Assembly (NCBI RefSeq): GCF_011602085.1
Contig: NZ_JAAONY010000001.1
Location: 372,001-436,000, forward strand
Length of the DNA: 64,000 nt
From: Pseudoteredinibacter isoporae
Lineage (GTDB): Bacteria; Pseudomonadota; Gammaproteobacteria; Pseudomonadales; Cellvibrionaceae
Reading direction: 5' to 3'
The position numbers and the translations under genes are program-made. The notes under the pieces are model-generated. The model was not told the origin of the DNA, searched no databases, and saw only the letters and a list, made by a program, of their open reading frames with translations. Shown piece by piece: positions 9,346-18,843 of the stretch. How positions within the stretch are numbered: position 1 is the stretch's first letter; each line of letters opens with the position of its first letter.

Positions 9346-10611
9346 TTAACTCTCTGTACTCAAACCCTGGGGACTGCCTTGCGCTTCCACCTTTGTTCTA
9401 AAGAGGTATAAACAAGCAACTAAACCAACGATTGGAATTAATGAAAAGTAAAAGGCTTCCCGCCCACCGACCACTTCAAACAGCTTGCCAGTAAGAATAG
9501 AACCTGTTGTTCCGCCCAAAGCCGAAAACACGACAATCAAACCGGCCATGGCGGCGTGCATTTTCAAGGGCAAGGAAGATAAAATTAATGAATTAACGGC
9601 GGGATAAATGGGCGCAAGACACAAACCAATCAACGGAAAGACAAAAGCCGCCACGGGTGCAGCCGACCAGCTCTCAACCAAACTGCCATCATGACTTGCC
9701 GCCATCGGCATGGCCAGCAACACCAACCCAGCTGCCGCAAAAAGGCAGGCATTCAATAATAGATACCAGCTGACACGTTGCAGAGCAAAACCCGCACACA
9801 AACGACCAATAGCGGTTGCCGCCGCCAGCATACTCGCCATTTGGATACTCAGACTCGCGGACATATTCAAGACGCGGGAGTTAAATGTTGGCAGCCAACT
9901 CATAATGCTCTGTTCCACCAAAACATACAAAAAGATACTGACAACGAAAACCGTCACCAATGGTTTGGCACACAGCGTTAACATACCCCAAAAATCTTCC
10001 TTGATGCTTTTGGATTGCTCGTGTTCAGCATCGATTTTGGATTCATCCAACGGGGATACCAACAACAGAAAGAATGCCATCAGGGCTAATCCGGACAGCA
10101 GGAAGTACACATTCAGCCACACCAGATTACCCGGATCATCGTTATCAACGTAGAACGAAAATAAGAAATAACCGGATAAAACGCCCACCATGAAAATCGC
10201 TTCCAGGAAATTCATAAAGCTGGCGTGTTCTTGACGTTTCTCAGCAAACAGAGCAATACACGCAAATGTGGAAACCTTAACCAGTGCAAAACAAAACCCG
10301 GTTACCGCAAACAACAGCTTGATGGACCAAAAACCGGGAATATAGGGAATCAATAAACAACAAGCAGAGATCAGCAGCAGAGAAAACAACATGGACCGTT
10401 TATAACCGATCTTTGTGATAAAAGAACCGATTAAAAAAGAGGTCAACGCAATGCTTAAATCCTTATACGCCTCGATAACACTGGCGGCGGTCTCACCCAC
10501 AGCAAAACTGTTTTGCACCTGAAAGATTACCGTGCCCACGCTGTTCAATAACATCGCAAACAAGAAGTAATTGATAAACAGGGAGAGCTTAACCGTCCAC
10601 AGTGAATTCAT
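9346..10611 (-). CDS. MFS sugar permease (probable trehalose importer)
   Basis: A 421-residue protein with about 12 hydrophobic segments and the MFS loop between helices 2 and 3 (GSFITKIGYKRSM). It resembles sugar permeases of the FucP type in general layout. I chose the ATG at 10611 because AGGA lies about 6 bases upstream and a hydrophobic helix starts soon after; a TTG at 10662 is in frame but has no good ribosome site. It sits between the outer-membrane receptor and the cytoplasmic trehalase genes, so carrying intact trehalose across the inner membrane is the natural inference. Substrate cannot be read from the sequence. Confidence 0.85.
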   Translation of the reverse strand: MNSLWTVKLSLFINYFLFAMLLNSVGTVIFQVQNSFAVGETAASVIEAYKDLSIALTSFLIGSFITKIGYKRSMLFSLLLISACCLLIPYIPGFWSIKLLFAVTGFCFALVKVSTFACIALFAEKRQEHASFMNFLEAIFMVGVLSGYFLFSFYVDNDDPGNLVWLNVYFLLSGLALMAFFLLLVSPLDESKIDAEHEQSKSIKEDFWGMLTLCAKPLVTVFVVSIFLYVLVEQSIMSWLPTFNSRVLNMSASLSIQMASMLAAATAIGRLCAGFALQRVSWYLLLNACLFAAAGLVLLAMPMAASHDGSLVESWSAAPVAAFVFPLIGLCLAPIYPAVNSLILSSLPLKMHAAMAGLIVVFSALGGTTGSILTGKLFEVVGGREAFYFSLIPIVGLVACLYLFRTKVEAQGSPQGLSTES

Positions 10612-10688
10612 AAGTTCCTGGCTCCAAAAAAAGTGCTTGCTACCGCCCAACACAGATTTCAATCAACGATAGCAAGCAACAAGGCACA

Positions 10689-12953
10689 CTAAAAAGCGTA
10701 AGAGATACTGAATTTAGTGGTTCGAGGAAGAATATAACGTCCGTTTGGAGCCGATGGATTACGAGGATCACCTTCGGTCAGCCCTTCTTCGTCTGTCACG
10801 TTGTCGACCAGCAACTGCAAGCTCAACTGTTCATTGGGGTAAAAGATCACGCCCAGATCCACTTTCTCATAACCCGGCAGCACTACCGTGTTACCGTTAT
10901 CACTAAAGCGATCATCAACAGCGGTCAATGTTCCGTACAGTGTAGCCGACATGCCATCGTTCAGTTCGATGTCATAGCTCGGAGAGAGGCGAATCTGATA
11001 CGGGGGTTGGCGCTGGGCTTCGTTGCCATTGTTGTCCGGGCTCTCGGTAATTTCCGTTTCCTGGATGGTGGCATTGGCCAATAGGGAGAAACCGCTTTCA
11101 TGCACCCACTTCACATCGACTTCCAGGCCATAAGCCTCGTTGGTGAACACTTGGGCCGGAGCACCCGGCTGGGCCACAAAGGTATCGCCTACCACTTCAT
11201 TGCCAAAGAACGTCAGATACGCTGAAACAGTTTCAAAGCTGGCTTTATAGCCTAACTCAAACTGTTTCACTTCCTTAATCAGATCTTCACCGCCCTGAAA
11301 GGCACCGTAGTTATCTCTGAAATCGTCAAAGTACGGCAGTTTGAAACCTTTACTGACACGAGCAAACAAACCCTGATCTTCTGTCAGTGCATAGTTAGCA
11401 CCAACGGTAAAAGAGGTTTTGTTTTCATTGTAGTTTACAAACTTACTGATATTACCGGTCAGACCTTCATCTACACTGTAATCAACATCGTGCTCTTCAT
11501 TGCGAACACCGAAATCAACACTCAGCTCATCATTAAAGCGATAAGTCACGGTGGCGTACACCGCATTCTGGGTCATATCACCTGTGGCATCGATATCGTA
11601 GTTCCAACCACAGCTATCAACATCCGCCGCATTACAAGCGATACCGTTCACACGTTCACCACCCTGACCGACCACATAATATTTTTGATTACCCAGAGAC
11701 CAAAACTCATCCACCGAAGTGGTAGCGGTGTAATAGCCCAGCACAAAGTCAACGGAATCGTAACTACCGGTCAGGGATAAATTGTTCGTGAAGGACTCGA
11801 TATTTTTTCGAACTTCCCAGACACCGAATTGCTGAAGATAGCGATCCGCTGAAATGGCATTGCCGGTCACGGCTCCGGTGATATCACCCACAACGACAGC
11901 AGAAGCATCCAGGCTCGGATCGGCCAACAGCTGCCCCACGTTTACTGCACCACCATTAGGGACAAAGCCCAGTGTATCCGCGTCGCCTTGGGTAAAATTC
12001 AGATTATTACTCAGTGACCAATTTTCATTAATATCGAAATCGGCATTCAAGCCGCTGACCGAACCATCCCAACCGCGGCCATCCCCCAGATCGACATTGC
12101 GTACATCGCCATTGGGGCCAGCAAGAATGCGGGCCTGTCGATTCAAGGTGCCAACTTGAGTATAAGAAGCATCAACACCAGGAACATTCAGGGCGCCGGG
12201 GAGATACCAAGTACCGTGATCATCGGTGACTCGATGATAGCCAGATAGACTGCCGTTCTCCAACTCCTTGGTGATGTTCACGGTGAACTGACGTCCTTTT
12301 TCCGCACTGAACCCCGCATCACGAACACCCGGTGACGATTTCACATAGCCACCCACCATGTAGTACAAGCCGTCGGTAATTTTGCCACTGGCAACGGCAT
12401 CAAATCTCTGCAGGTCATAATCGGAAGTGGTGTACTTAACGAGGCCTTCGCTTTCATCGTGACCACGTTTCAAAATAAAGTTCGTTGTTAAACCGGGCTG
12501 GCCATTATCCTGCACAGGTTGTGGGCCACCGCGCAAGCCTTCGACACGCTCAATGGTTTCGTCAACACGAAACAGCGTGGTGTTTTCCAGAAAGGACAAG
12601 GTTGATGGTGGGAAAATCGGGGCACCTTCCAACTGCAAGGTATAGAACGGGGCATCACCACCTGCCGGGAAACCACGCACAAAAACATTGGCGCCAGCAA
12701 CACCGCCCGAGCTTTCAGCCCAGACTCCGGGGATGGATTTTAATAGGTCGGCCGTACTCTTGGGGGAGAGCTTGGCAATATCTTCATCATTCACATTGGT
12801 AATCGCAAAGGCGGCATCCAGCTTACGCACTTCGCTGCCATTTGCGGTACCGGTGACGACCACCTCCTCAAGGGCTGATTCTTGAGCCATAGCCGTCGTG
12901 CTCGCGCACGCTATTGCCGCCTGGATGGCCAGGGGTAAAAACTTGGCTTTCAT
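10689..12953 (-). CDS. TonB-dependent outer-membrane receptor (probable trehalose or glucoside receptor)
   Basis: A 754-residue TonB-dependent receptor. From the ATG at 12953 (GAGGAG 8-9 bases upstream) there is a clean signal peptide ending STTAMA-QE, then EEVVVTGTANG, a TonB-box-like start, and a plug domain (LLKSIPGVWAESSGG, VEGLRGGPQP). The beta barrel ends in the typical aromatic C-terminus (FSISYAF). The frame is open for another 56 codons upstream, but that extension lies over the promoter and operators and is not coding. It heads an operon with a permease and trehalase and faces a LacI-type regulator, so uptake of trehalose or a trehalose-containing glycan is inferred. Confidence 0.9.
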   Translation of the reverse strand: MKAKFLPLAIQAAIACASTTAMAQESALEEVVVTGTANGSEVRKLDAAFAITNVNDEDIAKLSPKSTADLLKSIPGVWAESSGGVAGANVFVRGFPAGGDAPFYTLQLEGAPIFPPSTLSFLENTTLFRVDETIERVEGLRGGPQPVQDNGQPGLTTNFILKRGHDESEGLVKYTTSDYDLQRFDAVASGKITDGLYYMVGGYVKSSPGVRDAGFSAEKGRQFTVNITKELENGSLSGYHRVTDDHGTWYLPGALNVPGVDASYTQVGTLNRQARILAGPNGDVRNVDLGDGRGWDGSVSGLNADFDINENWSLSNNLNFTQGDADTLGFVPNGGAVNVGQLLADPSLDASAVVVGDITGAVTGNAISADRYLQQFGVWEVRKNIESFTNNLSLTGSYDSVDFVLGYYTATTSVDEFWSLGNQKYYVVGQGGERVNGIACNAADVDSCGWNYDIDATGDMTQNAVYATVTYRFNDELSVDFGVRNEEHDVDYSVDEGLTGNISKFVNYNENKTSFTVGANYALTEDQGLFARVSKGFKLPYFDDFRDNYGAFQGGEDLIKEVKQFELGYKASFETVSAYLTFFGNEVVGDTFVAQPGAPAQVFTNEAYGLEVDVKWVHESGFSLLANATIQETEITESPDNNGNEAQRQPPYQIRLSPSYDIELNDGMSATLYGTLTAVDDRFSDNGNTVVLPGYEKVDLGVIFYPNEQLSLQLLVDNVTDEEGLTEGDPRNPSAPNGRYILPRTTKFSISYAF

Positions 12954-13041
12954 TATTATTCTCCTCTCTTTCACAGAGCAATATATGAGTTTCATACCGA
13001 CAATGGCCAATTGCGCGCTTTTTTCCATGGTCGATGAGCAG

Positions 13042-13070
13042 ATATTAGCCACTGATGAAATCGATTTCAA
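13042..13070 (-). promoter_or_regulatory. Sigma70-type promoter of the receptor-permease-trehalase operon
   Basis: On the minus strand TTGAAA (13070-13065) is followed after exactly 17 bases by TAATAT (13047-13042). The -35 box lies inside the palindrome at 13056-13069, so a LacI-family repressor bound there would block RNA polymerase. The predicted transcript would start near 13035, leaving a leader of about 80 bases before the ATG at 12953. This also argues against the longer receptor start. Confidence 0.6.
13056..13069. promoter_or_regulatory. LacI-type operator 1
   Basis: Perfect 14-bp palindrome TGAAATCGATTTCA with the central CG typical of LacI/GalR-family operators. It overlaps the -35 box of the receptor operon promoter and lies about 155 bp before the divergent LacI-type gene. 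Confidence 0.7.
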
Positions 13071-13074
13071 CAAC

Positions 13075-13096
13075 TTTATGAAATGCATTTCATAAA
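13075..13096. promoter_or_regulatory. LacI-type operator 2 (22-bp perfect palindrome)
   Basis: A perfect 22-bp palindrome whose 16-bp core is ATGAAATGCATTTCAT (13078-13093). Its arms match operator 1 but the centre is GC, not CG. The two centres are 23 bp apart, close to two turns of the helix, which would place two repressor dimers on one face of the DNA. Confidence 0.6.
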
Positions 13097-13133
13097 ATCT
13101 TTCAGAAGCTCGAAAACCCACAGAACATAGGGA

Positions 13134-13149
13134 TTACAATCGATTTCAA
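13134..13149. promoter_or_regulatory. LacI-type operator 3 (imperfect)
   Basis: TTACAATCGATTTCAA matches the palindrome TTGAAATCGATTTCAA at 14 of 16 positions, with the central CG kept. It is the nearest site to the lacI-type gene (about 75 bp upstream of its start) and may serve autoregulation or looping with sites 1 and 2. Confidence 0.5.
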
Positions 13150-13223
13150 TGTTAGTGCTGGTTTCCCCTTATAGGTGGTGATAGAGTTTTGTTTTTTAAT
13201 AGAATTATCGATGGAGCAAGTGC

Positions 13224-14231
13224 GTGTCACGACAGACCCCGGTCACAATGGATGAGGTAGCCGCTGCGGCCAATGTTTCCAAACCCACCGTTTCTCGGGC
13301 GCTCAGTGGCAGCGAGCTGGTCAGCCCGGCCACCCGGGACAAGGTACTAAAGGTCGCCCAGGAACTCGGCTATGCGGTGAACCGTAATGCGCAAAAACTG
13401 CGCCATAAACGCAGCAACACTATTGCCGTTTCCATCGACTTTTTATCCCATCGTCAGAACCATATTTCAGATCCATTTATCTTTGAGTTGCTGGCCGGCG
13501 TGTCTGAAGCACTGGGCGAGCACAATCAGGATTTATTGCTCACGGCCCCGAATCACAACAACAGCACAGATTTTCAACAAATGCTGCTATCCCGGGGTGT
13601 CGACGGTTTTATTTTTCTTGGCCAGGGCCAGCGGGAAGATATGCTGATGGAGTTTGCCAAACTTAAATCCCCGATGGTGGTCTGGGGAGCCAAGCGCAAG
13701 AAGGAATCCTATTGCGTGGTCGGCAGTGATAATTTTGGCGGTGGCCAGATGGCAGCGGATTATTTATACCAACAGGGCCGGCGCAATATCTTATTTGTGG
13801 GCAATACCGACCACACCGAAATCTATTGGCGTTACAAAGGTCTGGAAGAAACCCTTGACCAGCACGACGAGGTTTCCATCAGCAAGCTGCAACTTAATTC
13901 TTTTTCCTATGAAAGCAGCTATCAGTCGGCGGTGGACTATTTCAATCAAGTCGACACCATGCCCGACGGTATTTTCACTTACAGTGATACCGCCGCTATG
14001 GCGATCATCATGGCGCTCAAGACAATGGATTTGCAAGTGCCAAATGACGTCTCGCTGGTTGGTTACAACGATCAACCCAGTGCCGGCTTTTTCAACCCGC
14101 GTATCACCACCATTCGCCAGGACCCTTACGCCGCTGGAAAGCTTCTGGTCAGTAAGCTGATGAAAATCATTGAACAGAAACAGGTGCGCTCCGAAACCAT
14201 TGATACTGAACTCGTGGTTCGAGATACCTGA
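13224..14231 (+). CDS. LacI-family transcriptional regulator of the trehalose operon
   Basis: A 335-residue LacI/GalR-type repressor. The N-terminal helix-turn-helix reads TMDEVAAAANVSKPTVSRALSG, followed by the hinge helix (NAQKLRHKRS) and a periplasmic-binding-protein-like effector domain (DGFIFLGQG, VGYNDQPSAGFF, TTIRQDPYAAG). The start is a GTG with GGAG 8 bases upstream; the ATG at 13211 is out of frame. It is divergent from the receptor-permease-trehalase operon and three palindromes lie between them, so control of that operon and of itself is strongly suggested. The effector is unknown; trehalose or a derivative is the obvious candidate. Confidence 0.9.
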   Translation: MSRQTPVTMDEVAAAANVSKPTVSRALSGSELVSPATRDKVLKVAQELGYAVNRNAQKLRHKRSNTIAVSIDFLSHRQNHISDPFIFELLAGVSEALGEHNQDLLLTAPNHNNSTDFQQMLLSRGVDGFIFLGQGQREDMLMEFAKLKSPMVVWGAKRKKESYCVVGSDNFGGGQMAADYLYQQGRRNILFVGNTDHTEIYWRYKGLEETLDQHDEVSISKLQLNSFSYESSYQSAVDYFNQVDTMPDGIFTYSDTAAMAIIMALKTMDLQVPNDVSLVGYNDQPSAGFFNPRITTIRQDPYAAGKLLVSKLMKIIEQKQVRSETIDTELVVRDT

Positions 14232-14271
14232 TCGAAAAATTTCCACACGGCTGTATTAATCCAACAGGGCA

Positions 14272-15222
14272 TTAGTCCGCCAGAGCACAACCTTTCAATC
14301 CGGGCTGATCCGCAGTCACCAATGCGATGGGTGTTTTGCGACACAGAGCCTCAAAACGCCCTTTATTGCTGAAGGTGTTGCGAAAGCGCTCTATATCGAT
14401 ATGGGAATAGAGTCGCGGCGTCACACCGCCACTTAAATAAACCGCCGACCAGGCACCCATTGCCAACGTGAGGTCACCGGCCACGGCGGCAAGAATATCG
14501 AAAAAGTCATGTACACAGGCGATAGCAATTGGATCGTTCGCGTCTAATGCTGCAGTGATTTCCGGCGCGCTCAAGGTACGTTCCTGCCCCTGTATTCTGG
14601 AATTTGCCCAATACAAGTTTTCCAGACCGGGCCCGGAAAGCAATCGCTCAACCGAAACCCGAGAAAAACGCTGCTGTAACAATCGCAGCAATTCGTTTTG
14701 ATGTTCATTGATAGGAGCGAAAGCAATATGCCCACCCTCGGAAGGTACCAGCTCGCCACCGGGCATAATGGCAGAAACCCCGAGGCCCGTACCAGCACCA
14801 ATCACCAGACGCATACCACTCACTGGCCCCTCTGGTTGATCGTCAAGCCATTGCAATTCCGAGTTGCCAATCTGTCGAACGTAAAACGCCTGGGCATCGA
14901 AATCATTAATGCAACGCAAGGGCAACTGCATTTTTTCCGATAAGGCTTTTTGACTGAACGTCCAATGACTGTTCACCAGCGTGATTTTATCCTGCTCTAC
15001 AGGGCCGGGAACCGCAAGGCAGATTTTTTCTGGTCGTATTACTGAAGGCTGTTCCAGATAATGAAAAAGAGCATCGTCAATATTGTCGAAATCCTTACAG
15101 GAATATTCCGTCAGGTTTGACAATACTTGCTGTTCAGCGCTCATTGTGGCGAAGCGTGCGTTGGTGCCGCCAATATCAGCAACCAAAGTCGATTTTTCAG
15201 AAAAGGCGGTATTGGCTTTCAC
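14272..15222 (-). CDS. glk: Glucokinase
   Basis: A 316-residue Glk-type glucokinase that phosphorylates glucose with ATP. Visible motifs: the phosphate-binding DIGGTNARFA near the start, CINDFDAQAF (catalytic Asp region), GAGTGLGVSA and the PSEGGH block. The start is a GTG at 15222. It follows pyk in the same direction after 80 bases, so gap-pyk-glk probably form one transcript. It ends convergently with the LacI-type gene, 40 bases apart. It would use the glucose released by the trehalase of the neighbouring operon and supply glucose-6-phosphate to zwf. Confidence 0.93.
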   Translation of the reverse strand: MKANTAFSEKSTLVADIGGTNARFATMSAEQQVLSNLTEYSCKDFDNIDDALFHYLEQPSVIRPEKICLAVPGPVEQDKITLVNSHWTFSQKALSEKMQLPLRCINDFDAQAFYVRQIGNSELQWLDDQPEGPVSGMRLVIGAGTGLGVSAIMPGGELVPSEGGHIAFAPINEHQNELLRLLQQRFSRVSVERLLSGPGLENLYWANSRIQGQERTLSAPEITAALDANDPIAIACVHDFFDILAAVAGDLTLAMGAWSAVYLSGGVTPRLYSHIDIERFRNTFSNKGRFEALCRKTPIALVTADQPGLKGCALAD

Positions 15223-15302
15223 AACTCAATCCAGACATGCTTATTTGTATTACTGTTCTTGGTAGCGCCCCAAAAACATGGAGCGCTTATTCTGGCCCGG
15301 CT

Positions 15303-16736
15303 CTATACGCTGAGCACCTTCATCGTGTTGGTACTGCCCAGCACATTATCACAGTCACCCAAAGTTACAATCACTCGATCTCCAGCGCTGACCAATTGCC
15401 GGTCGCGCAAATTATTGATTGCCATGTTCAAACGTTCTTCTTTTGGATAGCTGTTGATGTCGAAGGTTACCGGCATCACACCGCGATACAAGGCAACCCG
15501 ATTCTCGGTGTGCTCATGCCGGGTAAAGGCAAAGATGGGTAATTTAGAATTAATACGACTGGTAAGCAATGGAGTATTTCCGGTTTCCGTCATGGAGATA
15601 ATCGCCTTGACTCCCATTAAATGGTTGGCGGTATACATAACGGCCATGGCGATGGATTCGTCCACCGCATTAAAATCCTGATGCAGACGGTGCCCGGAGT
15701 TGAACGCCAGGGGATGATCTTCTGCGCCGACAATGATTCGATGCATGGCCTCCACAGCTTCAACCGGATAACGTCCGGCCGCCGTCTCTGCGGATAGCAT
15801 TACCGCATCGGTGCCATCCAGAACCGCATTCGCCACATCGAAAACTTCAGCCCGTGTTGGCAAGCAGCTTTCAATCATCGACTCCATCATCTGCGTGGCG
15901 GTGATGACAACGCGATTTAATTCCCGCGATCTCTGAATCATATGCTTTTGCACAGCGACCAAAGCGGCATCACCGATTTCCACACCGAGGTCTCCACGGG
16001 CAACCATAATGGCATCGGAGGCCAAAATGATCTGATCAAGCAAATCGTAATCGGCAACCGCTTCCGCCCGTTCAATCTTTGCGACAATATGCGCTTCACT
16101 GCCTGCCTTTTTTAAAGCCGCTCGCGCCCGCTCAATATCCTCTGCGCTGCGCACAAATGAAACCGCCAGATAGTCCACACCAATTTCAGCGGCCAGTTCG
16201 ATATCACAGAAATCTTTTTCGGTCAGTGCCGGAGCCGACAAACCACCGCCTTCTTTGTTGATGCCCTTGTTGTTGGACAGACGGCCACCCACAACGACCC
16301 GGGTTTCAATCTTCTGACCCAGGACCGCCTCAACTTGCAGAATCAGGCGACCGTCATCCAATAGCAGTCGATCACCCTGAGCGACTTCGTTCGGTAAACC
16401 TTCATAATCCAGACCAACGCTTTCCTTATCACCATCCAAAGGCGACATAGCGCTGTCCAGAACAAAACGCTGACCTTTTTCCAGATCGACGGCTCCTTCC
16501 TTAAAGCGCGAGATACGAATCTTCGGCCCTTGCAGGTCACCCAGAACCGCCACACTGCGTTTCAGTTTACTGGCCAGCGCTCGAACCGTTTGAATGCGCT
16601 GGCGATGATCATCAGCATCGCCATGGGAAAAGTTCAGGCGAACGACGTTCGCTCCGGCTTTGATCAAGCGCTCCAGAGCATCATCTTTGTCGGTGGCCGG
16701 TCCAAGGGTGGTAACAATTTTTGTACGACGGATCAT
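15303..16736 (-). CDS. pyk: Pyruvate kinase
   Basis: A 477-residue pyruvate kinase converting phosphoenolpyruvate and ADP to pyruvate and ATP. It has the N-terminal [13 protein letters not shown], the substrate loop VRLNFSHGD, the active-site segment [10 protein letters not shown] and the [12 protein letters not shown] motif, then a full C-terminal regulatory domain. The length is normal. Its ATG overlaps the gap stop codon by four bases (ATGA), so translation is coupled. This places the final ATP-yielding step next to the Entner-Doudoroff genes. Confidence 0.95.
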   Translation of the reverse strand: MIRRTKIVTTLGPATDKDDALERLIKAGANVVRLNFSHGDADDHRQRIQTVRALASKLKRSVAVLGDLQGPKIRISRFKEGAVDLEKGQRFVLDSAMSPLDGDKESVGLDYEGLPNEVAQGDRLLLDDGRLILQVEAVLGQKIETRVVVGGRLSNNKGINKEGGGLSAPALTEKDFCDIELAAEIGVDYLAVSFVRSAEDIERARAALKKAGSEAHIVAKIERAEAVADYDLLDQIILASDAIMVARGDLGVEIGDAALVAVQKHMIQRSRELNRVVITATQMMESMIESCLPTRAEVFDVANAVLDGTDAVMLSAETAAGRYPVEAVEAMHRIIVGAEDHPLAFNSGHRLHQDFNAVDESIAMAVMYTANHLMGVKAIISMTETGNTPLLTSRINSKLPIFAFTRHEHTENRVALYRGVMPVTFDINSYPKEERLNMAINNLRDRQLVSAGDRVIVTLGDCDNVLGSTNTMKVLSV

Positions 16737-17758
16737 GCAACCGCCTCACTGAGGCGACTGGCGGCGATCAACGCTCGGGTATTGTCCAGCATACGATTGG
16801 CAAAAGCCCATTCATTGTCGTACCAGGACATCACCTTCACCAGATTGCCGTTGACCTTGGTTTGGGTTGCATCAAAATTCGACGAGGCAATTTCATGATT
16901 GAAATCCACCGACACCAAAGGCAATTGATTGTAAGCCAGAACACCCGGCATATCTTCGGAAGCTTTACGTAACAATTCATTCACTTCTTCGGTGCTGGTT
17001 TCGCGCTGAGCGACAAAACTGAAATCAACCAGCGAGACATTGGCCGTCGGCACACGTACCGCCATGCCATCAAGCTTGCCCGCCAATTCTGGCAGCACCA
17101 GAGCCACCGCTTGTGCAGCACCGGTTTTGGTTGGAATCATCGAGGTTGCAGCGGCACGGGCACGATAAATATCACTGTGGAACGCATCGTGCACCTGCTG
17201 ATCATTGGTATAGGCATGAATCGTGGTCATAATCCCACGCTCGATGCCCAGATCCTGATTAAGTACCATCGCCAAAGGCGCGAGGCAATTGGTCGTACAG
17301 GAAGCATTGGAAATAATCTGACAATCCGCATTCAGCACATGGTGGTTTACGCCATACACAACTGTCGCATCCACATCTTTCGCGGGTGCGGAAATAATAA
17401 CTTTGTGAGCCCCCGCCGTAATGTGCGCCTGAGCCGCATCTCGGCTGGTAAAGAAACCGGTACATTCGAGCACCACATCAATGGCCAGTTCTGCCCACGG
17501 CAAATCTTCTGGGTTTCGTTCCGAACACAAGCGAATGTCATGGCCGTTTACCCGAAGCGTATTGCCCTGATGCTCCACCTGCCCCGCGAAGCGACCATGA
17601 ACAGAATCAAATTGCGCCAGGTGCGCGTTGAAATCAGCAGGCGCCAGATCATTAATGGCAACCAGCTCAATCCCACTGTGCTGCTCGCCTTCGTAGAGCG
17701 CGCGAAATATGTTCCGGCCAATACGGCCAAAGCCATTGATGGCAATTCGAATTGTCAT
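16733..17758 (-). CDS. gap: Type I glyceraldehyde-3-phosphate dehydrogenase
   Basis: A 341-residue NAD(P)-dependent GAPDH. The Rossmann start is [15 protein letters not shown]; the catalytic cysteine is in [12 protein letters not shown] and the histidine in [10 protein letters not shown]; the sugar-phosphate site [17 protein letters not shown] follows. The ATG has AGAGG upstream. It is the first gene of gap-pyk-glk and is divergent from hexR, with HexR-box-like sites in the 203-bp gap between them. In several Gammaproteobacteria HexR controls a gap gene in just this setting. It could be one of two GAPDH genes in the genome, with this copy serving sugar breakdown. Confidence 0.94.
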   Translation of the reverse strand: MTIRIAINGFGRIGRNIFRALYEGEQHSGIELVAINDLAPADFNAHLAQFDSVHGRFAGQVEHQGNTLRVNGHDIRLCSERNPEDLPWAELAIDVVLECTGFFTSRDAAQAHITAGAHKVIISAPAKDVDATVVYGVNHHVLNADCQIISNASCTTNCLAPLAMVLNQDLGIERGIMTTIHAYTNDQQVHDAFHSDIYRARAAATSMIPTKTGAAQAVALVLPELAGKLDGMAVRVPTANVSLVDFSFVAQRETSTEEVNELLRKASEDMPGVLAYNQLPLVSVDFNHEIASSNFDATQTKVNGNLVKVMSWYDNEWAFANRMLDNTRALIAASRLSEAVA

Positions 17759-17802
17759 GGAAAACCTCTTAATAGTAATGATGGCGAGGAAAACGCTATC
17801 GC

Positions 17803-17874
17803 TTTGTAATTTAATAAAATATTAGTTTAATTTTCATTACAAACCAATAGATTTATGTAATTTAATTAAATACA
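17803..17874. promoter_or_regulatory. HexR-box-like sites between gap and hexR
   Basis: Two elements resemble the known HexR box (TGTAATTnAATTACA). One is a wide inverted repeat, TTTGTAAT (17803-17810) and ATTACAAA (17836-17843). The other, TGTAATTTAATTAAATACA at 17856-17874, is a near-palindrome. They sit between the divergent gap and hexR starts and could serve control of gap-pyk-glk and autoregulation of hexR. Confidence 0.55.
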
Positions 17875-17961
17875 CTTGTTTGAATTAAGCGCTCTCCACG
17901 CTCTGATTTGTGCAACTTTTGAGGCATAATCAATAACTTAAGGGATATCCAGCGGAACAAG

Positions 17962-18804
17962 ATGAATCTTTTAATTCAATTACAAAAAGAACTCGCCACC
18001 CTGAGTAAATCGGAAGCACGTATTGCCGAGGCGATCCTGGCCCAGCCAGAAGCCGCCACGAACTACACTACAGCGCAACTGGCTCGCCTGGCCGAGGTGA
18101 GTGACCCGATGATTTCCCGCTTCTGCAAATCCATCGGTTGCAGCAGCTTTCCCGATTTCAAAGTGAAGCTTGCCAAGAGTCTGGCCAGCGAAAGCTCCTT
18201 TATCAGCAAGGCCGTCAGCCCGGGCGACACTGCTCGGGATTTGATTGAAAAACGTGTCAGTGCCAATCAGCTTGCGTTGGCTTTTATCCGGGAGGAACTG
18301 GACCCGGAACTGATCGAACAGTGTATTGCCATCCTAAAAGCGTCCAAGCGCATTGAGATTTTTGGTATGGGTGGCGCAGCGGCGATTGCAAAAGATGCCC
18401 AACACAAACTCTTTCGCCTGGGCATTCCCTGCGTCGCTCACGAAGATCATTTGATGCAGAGAATGTCCGCCGCAGGTGCCGATAAAGATTCCGTGATCCT
18501 GATGTTCTCGTTCACAGGGCGTACTAAAGCCATGGTCGAGGTCGCACAAATTGCTGCCGCCAAAGGCGCCAAACTGATTGCCATTACCAGCCCGGATTCA
18601 CCATTGGCGGCAGAGGTTGATTTGGCGATACCTTCAGGGAATGAGCTGGAAGACACCACCATCTACGTCCCAATGACGGTAAGAATTGTGGTGCTCACCA
18701 TTATTGATATTTTGGCAACCGGTCTGGCCCTTGCACTCGGCGAGAATATGGATGATCGCCTGCGTGAAATTAAGCACAGCCTAGACGACACCAAAACTCC
18801 GTAG
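17962..18804 (+). CDS. hexR: RpiR-family regulator HexR
   Basis: A 280-residue RpiR-type regulator: an N-terminal helix-turn-helix domain (residues 1-75; LSKSEARIAEAILAQPE, LARLAEVSDPMISRFCKSIGCSSFPDFKVKLA, a stretch split across the recognition helix) and a C-terminal SIS sugar-phosphate domain (EIFGMGGAAAIAKDAQHK, ILMFSFTGRTKAMVE, AITSPDSPLA). HexR proteins repress Entner-Doudoroff and glycolytic genes and release DNA when they bind KDPG. The gene lies between the gap and edd operons and ends 40 bases from eda, convergently. A weak hairpin sits in that gap. Confidence 0.92.
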   Translation: MNLLIQLQKELATLSKSEARIAEAILAQPEAATNYTTAQLARLAEVSDPMISRFCKSIGCSSFPDFKVKLAKSLASESSFISKAVSPGDTARDLIEKRVSANQLALAFIREELDPELIEQCIAILKASKRIEIFGMGGAAAIAKDAQHKLFRLGIPCVAHEDHLMQRMSAAGADKDSVILMFSFTGRTKAMVEVAQIAAAKGAKLIAITSPDSPLAAEVDLAIPSGNELEDTTIYVPMTVRIVVLTIIDILATGLALALGENMDDRLREIKHSLDDTKTP

Positions 18805-18812
18805 GCATTCAG

Positions 18813-18840
18813 CAGCGATGGCCAGCCGATATCACCGCTG
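18813..18840. terminator. Possible weak bidirectional hairpin between hexR and eda
   Basis: CAGCGATG at 18813-18820 and CACCGCTG at 18833-18840 can pair with one mismatch around a 12-base loop. There is no run of T on either side, so this is at best a weak terminator shared by the convergent hexR and eda genes. Confidence 0.3.
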
Positions 18841-18843
18841 ATG

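Noticed and set aside
12954-13121. Longer N-terminus for the TonB-dependent receptor
   Set aside because: The extension has no signal peptide and covers the promoter and operators; the ATG at 12953 has a strong ribosome site and a clean signal peptide.
15275-15298. AGCGC/GCGCT hairpin between pyk and glk as a terminator
   Set aside because: Imperfect short stem, no T-run, and the genes look co-transcribed.
17111-17809. 232-codon plus-strand frame opposite gap
   Set aside because: Antisense to a highly conserved GAPDH gene; no domain seen.
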